Source of the DNA: Duncaniella sp.
GTDB taxonomy: Bacteria; Bacteroidota; Bacteroidia; Bacteroidales; Muribaculaceae
DNA length: 9,100 nucleotides
Reading direction: 5' to 3'
Assembly: GCA_029052375.1 (NCBI GenBank)
Contig: JAIDJD010000394.1
Coordinates: 1-9,100, forward strand
The notes beneath the pieces were generated by a model. The model worked only from the letters and a program-made list of their open reading frames with translations. It searched no databases and was not told the DNA's origin. A program made the translations under genes and the position numbers. Position 1 is the first letter of the stretch. The number at the start of each line of letters is the position of its first letter. Below, one piece after another: positions 7,382-9,100 of the stretch.

Positions 7382-9100
7382 ATGAAAAAATCACTGACAG
7401 CACTGCTGCTCGCCGCCTCTCTCGCCTGCGGCGCAGGCCTCCAGGCACAGGACAAGCTGCTCGCCTTCCCCGGAGCCGTTGGCTTCGGCAGGTACACCAC
7501 AGGAGGCCGTGGCGGAGAGATATATCATGTGACTAACCTGAACGACTCAGGCGAAGGCTCTCTGCGCGACGCCGTCAGCAGAGGCAACCGCATCGTAGTC
7601 TTTGACGTCTGCGGCACCATCAACCTCAAGAGCACCCTCATATTCAAGAGCAACATCACAGTGCTCGGACAGACCGCACCGGGCGAGGGCATCCAGGTCT
7701 ACGGCAACCGCGTGTCGTTCTCCAACGCCCACAACATCATCGTGCGCCATATGCGTTTCCGCATGGGTATCGGCGGAGACAGCGGCAAGGACTGCTGCGG
7801 CACAGCCAATGAGACCCGCGACCAAATCTTCGACCACCTCTCGGTTCTCTGGGGCAGAGATGAGAACTTCTCCATCTCCTCCAACGACAAGAAGAACGGC
7901 CCGAAAAACATCACCATCCAGAACTCCATCATCGGACAGGGACTTCAGACCCACTCGTGCGGCGGCCTCATACAGACCGACGGCGGCGTCACCCTCTACC
8001 GCAACCTCTATATCGAAAACAAGACCCGAAACCCCAAGGTCAAGGGCCTCAACCAGTATGTCAACAACGTCGTCTACAACTGGGGCAACGGCGGTGGATA
8101 CATCATGTCTGACTCTGAGGGCGACTCATGGGCCGACATTCAGAACAACTACTTCATCCGCGGCCCATGGAACGGCACAGAACCCTTTGTCCGCGGCATC
8201 AAGTCGTTCCGCTACTACGGCGCGGGCAACTATTATGACGACAACCGCAACGGCGTCCTCGACGGCCACCTGATGACCACCGAGGAGACCTGCGGCTCGC
8301 AGAACGGCACCGCTCCCTACAGCACATGGATGACCCTCGAAGAGCTCAACGCAGACATCGACCTCTTCAACCAGAACAATCCAGCCACGACACAGTATTG
8401 CTGGCCTGTGCAGCACATCGACCCCATCGAGAACATGATGACAGCCGAGGAGGCTCTCCACTGGGTGGAGAACAACGCTGGCGCAAGCCTGCCCGTGCAC
8501 GACGAGGTGGACAAATACCTTCTTGACGAACTCAAGACATACGGCGACTTCACCCCCACCACACGCGAATGGCGCACCGAGCACATGGACCCCACCAGGA
8601 TGTTTGTCGGAGGCACCAACAACGGTATCTCATCCGAGAAGCAGCTCCCCCACCAGGGCACCGGCGTCCTCTCTGGCGGCGTCAAGCCCCTGGACACTGA
8701 CGGCGACGGCATCCCCGACGCATGGGAGATAGCCAACGGACTCAACCCCAACGACCCCTCGGACGCCAAGGCCATAGCCGCGAACGGATATGCCAACATC
8801 GAAAACTACGTCTTCACCATCACCGAGGCATATCCCTACATCAAGAAGCCCGTCAGCCTCGCCGTGACGCGCCAGGACAAGACCGAGATAGACCTCTCGT
8901 GGGGCCTCAACAACAACACAGACAACGGCTTCATCATCGAGCTCTCGGCCGACAACGGCAACACATGGACCGAAGCCGCCCGCGCGGCCGCAGGAGCCAC
9001 AACTGCCACCCTTACAGGCCTCGTCCCCAACAGCACCTACAAGGTGCGCGTCCGCGCCTGGAACAGCGACGGCATCTTCTCGGACTACTCTGACGTCGTG
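7382..9100 (+). CDS. Secreted pectate lyase, family PL1, modular (3' end beyond window)
   Basis: The 573 visible residues run in frame off the window end. The enzyme would cleave alpha-1,4-polygalacturonate by Ca-dependent beta-elimination outside the cytoplasm. Residues 1-22 are a signal peptide (LQA before Q23). AFPGAVGFGRYTTGGRGG (28-45) and NLNDSGEGSLRDAV (52-65) are typical of Bacteroidetes PL1 lyases. The parallel beta-helix follows to about 360, with FDHLSVLWGRDEN (150-162) and TRNPKVKG (215-222). By analogy with PelC, R216 would be the catalytic arginine and D160/E161 possible Ca ligands. Next come DTDGDGIPDAWEIANGLNP (438-456), a Ca-binding thrombospondin-3/dockerin-like motif, and a fibronectin type III domain from about 490, cut by the window edge. 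The start ATG follows a T7 run and has no Shine-Dalgarno. A strong terminator just upstream suggests read-through control. Family confidence is high, but activity is not shown. Confidence 0.9.
   Translation, partial: MKKSLTALLLAASLACGAGLQAQDKLLAFPGAVGFGRYTTGGRGGEIYHVTNLNDSGEGSLRDAVSRGNRIVVFDVCGTINLKSTLIFKSNITVLGQTAPGEGIQVYGNRVSFSNAHNIIVRHMRFRMGIGGDSGKDCCGTANETRDQIFDHLSVLWGRDENFSISSNDKKNGPKNITIQNSIIGQGLQTHSCGGLIQTDGGVTLYRNLYIENKTRNPKVKGLNQYVNNVVYNWGNGGGYIMSDSEGDSWADIQNNYFIRGPWNGTEPFVRGIKSFRYYGAGNYYDDNRNGVLDGHLMTTEETCGSQNGTAPYSTWMTLEELNADIDLFNQNNPATTQYCWPVQHIDPIENMMTAEEALHWVENNAGASLPVHDEVDKYLLDELKTYGDFTPTTREWRTEHMDPTRMFVGGTNNGISSEKQLPHQGTGVLSGGVKPLDTDGDGIPDAWEIANGLNPNDPSDAKAIAANGYANIENYVFTITEAYPYIKKPVSLAVTRQDKTEIDLSWGLNNNTDNGFIIELSADNGNTWTEAARAAAGATTATLTGLVPNSTYKVRVRAWNSDGIFSDYSDVV

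Overview
The window looks like a piece of a Bacteroidales chromosome. The evidence is a tmRNA tag ending in ALAA without an encoded CCA end, a promoter of the Bacteroidetes type (TTTG-N19-TAnnTTTG), starts without clear Shine-Dalgarno sequences, and a SusC/SusD pair. The coding regions are GC-rich with a strong preference for codons ending in C, while the non-coding regions are AT-rich. This would fit a gut Bacteroidales such as a member of the Muribaculaceae or Prevotellaceae, but the family-level placement is a guess.

Layout. Positions 1-150 hold a short stretch of unknown content and then the ssrA terminator. ssrA (tmRNA) lies on the minus strand at 151-546 with its promoter at 578-608. 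The 317-base divergent region 547-863 carries the ssrA promoter leftward and, rightward, a probable promoter and leader for a polysaccharide utilization locus (PUL). The rest is all on the plus strand: a SusC-family TonB-dependent transporter (864-4106), a SusD-family surface glycan-binding lipoprotein 19 bases downstream (4126-6207), a secreted protein of unknown function with a C-terminal sorting-like tail (6314-7273), and a secreted family 1 pectate lyase with Ca-binding-like and fibronectin type III modules, cut by the window end (7382-9100+). A bulged hairpin separates susD from the third gene. A strong intrinsic terminator sits 28 bases before the lyase start.

Reading as a system. The lyase would cleave de-esterified pectin (polygalacturonate) outside the cell. 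The SusC/SusD complex would capture and import the oligosaccharides in a TonB-dependent way. The third protein sits where many PULs encode an auxiliary surface glycan-binding protein, but it has no lipobox. That the substrate is pectin rests only on the lyase. No regulator is inside the window, and SusC lacks the STN domain of anti-sigma-linked transducers, so control probably comes from elsewhere. I see no mobile element, CRISPR array or tRNA. The least ordinary features are the unknown secreted protein, the terminator directly before the lyase with no visible promoter after it, and the long C-terminal part of the SusD protein.
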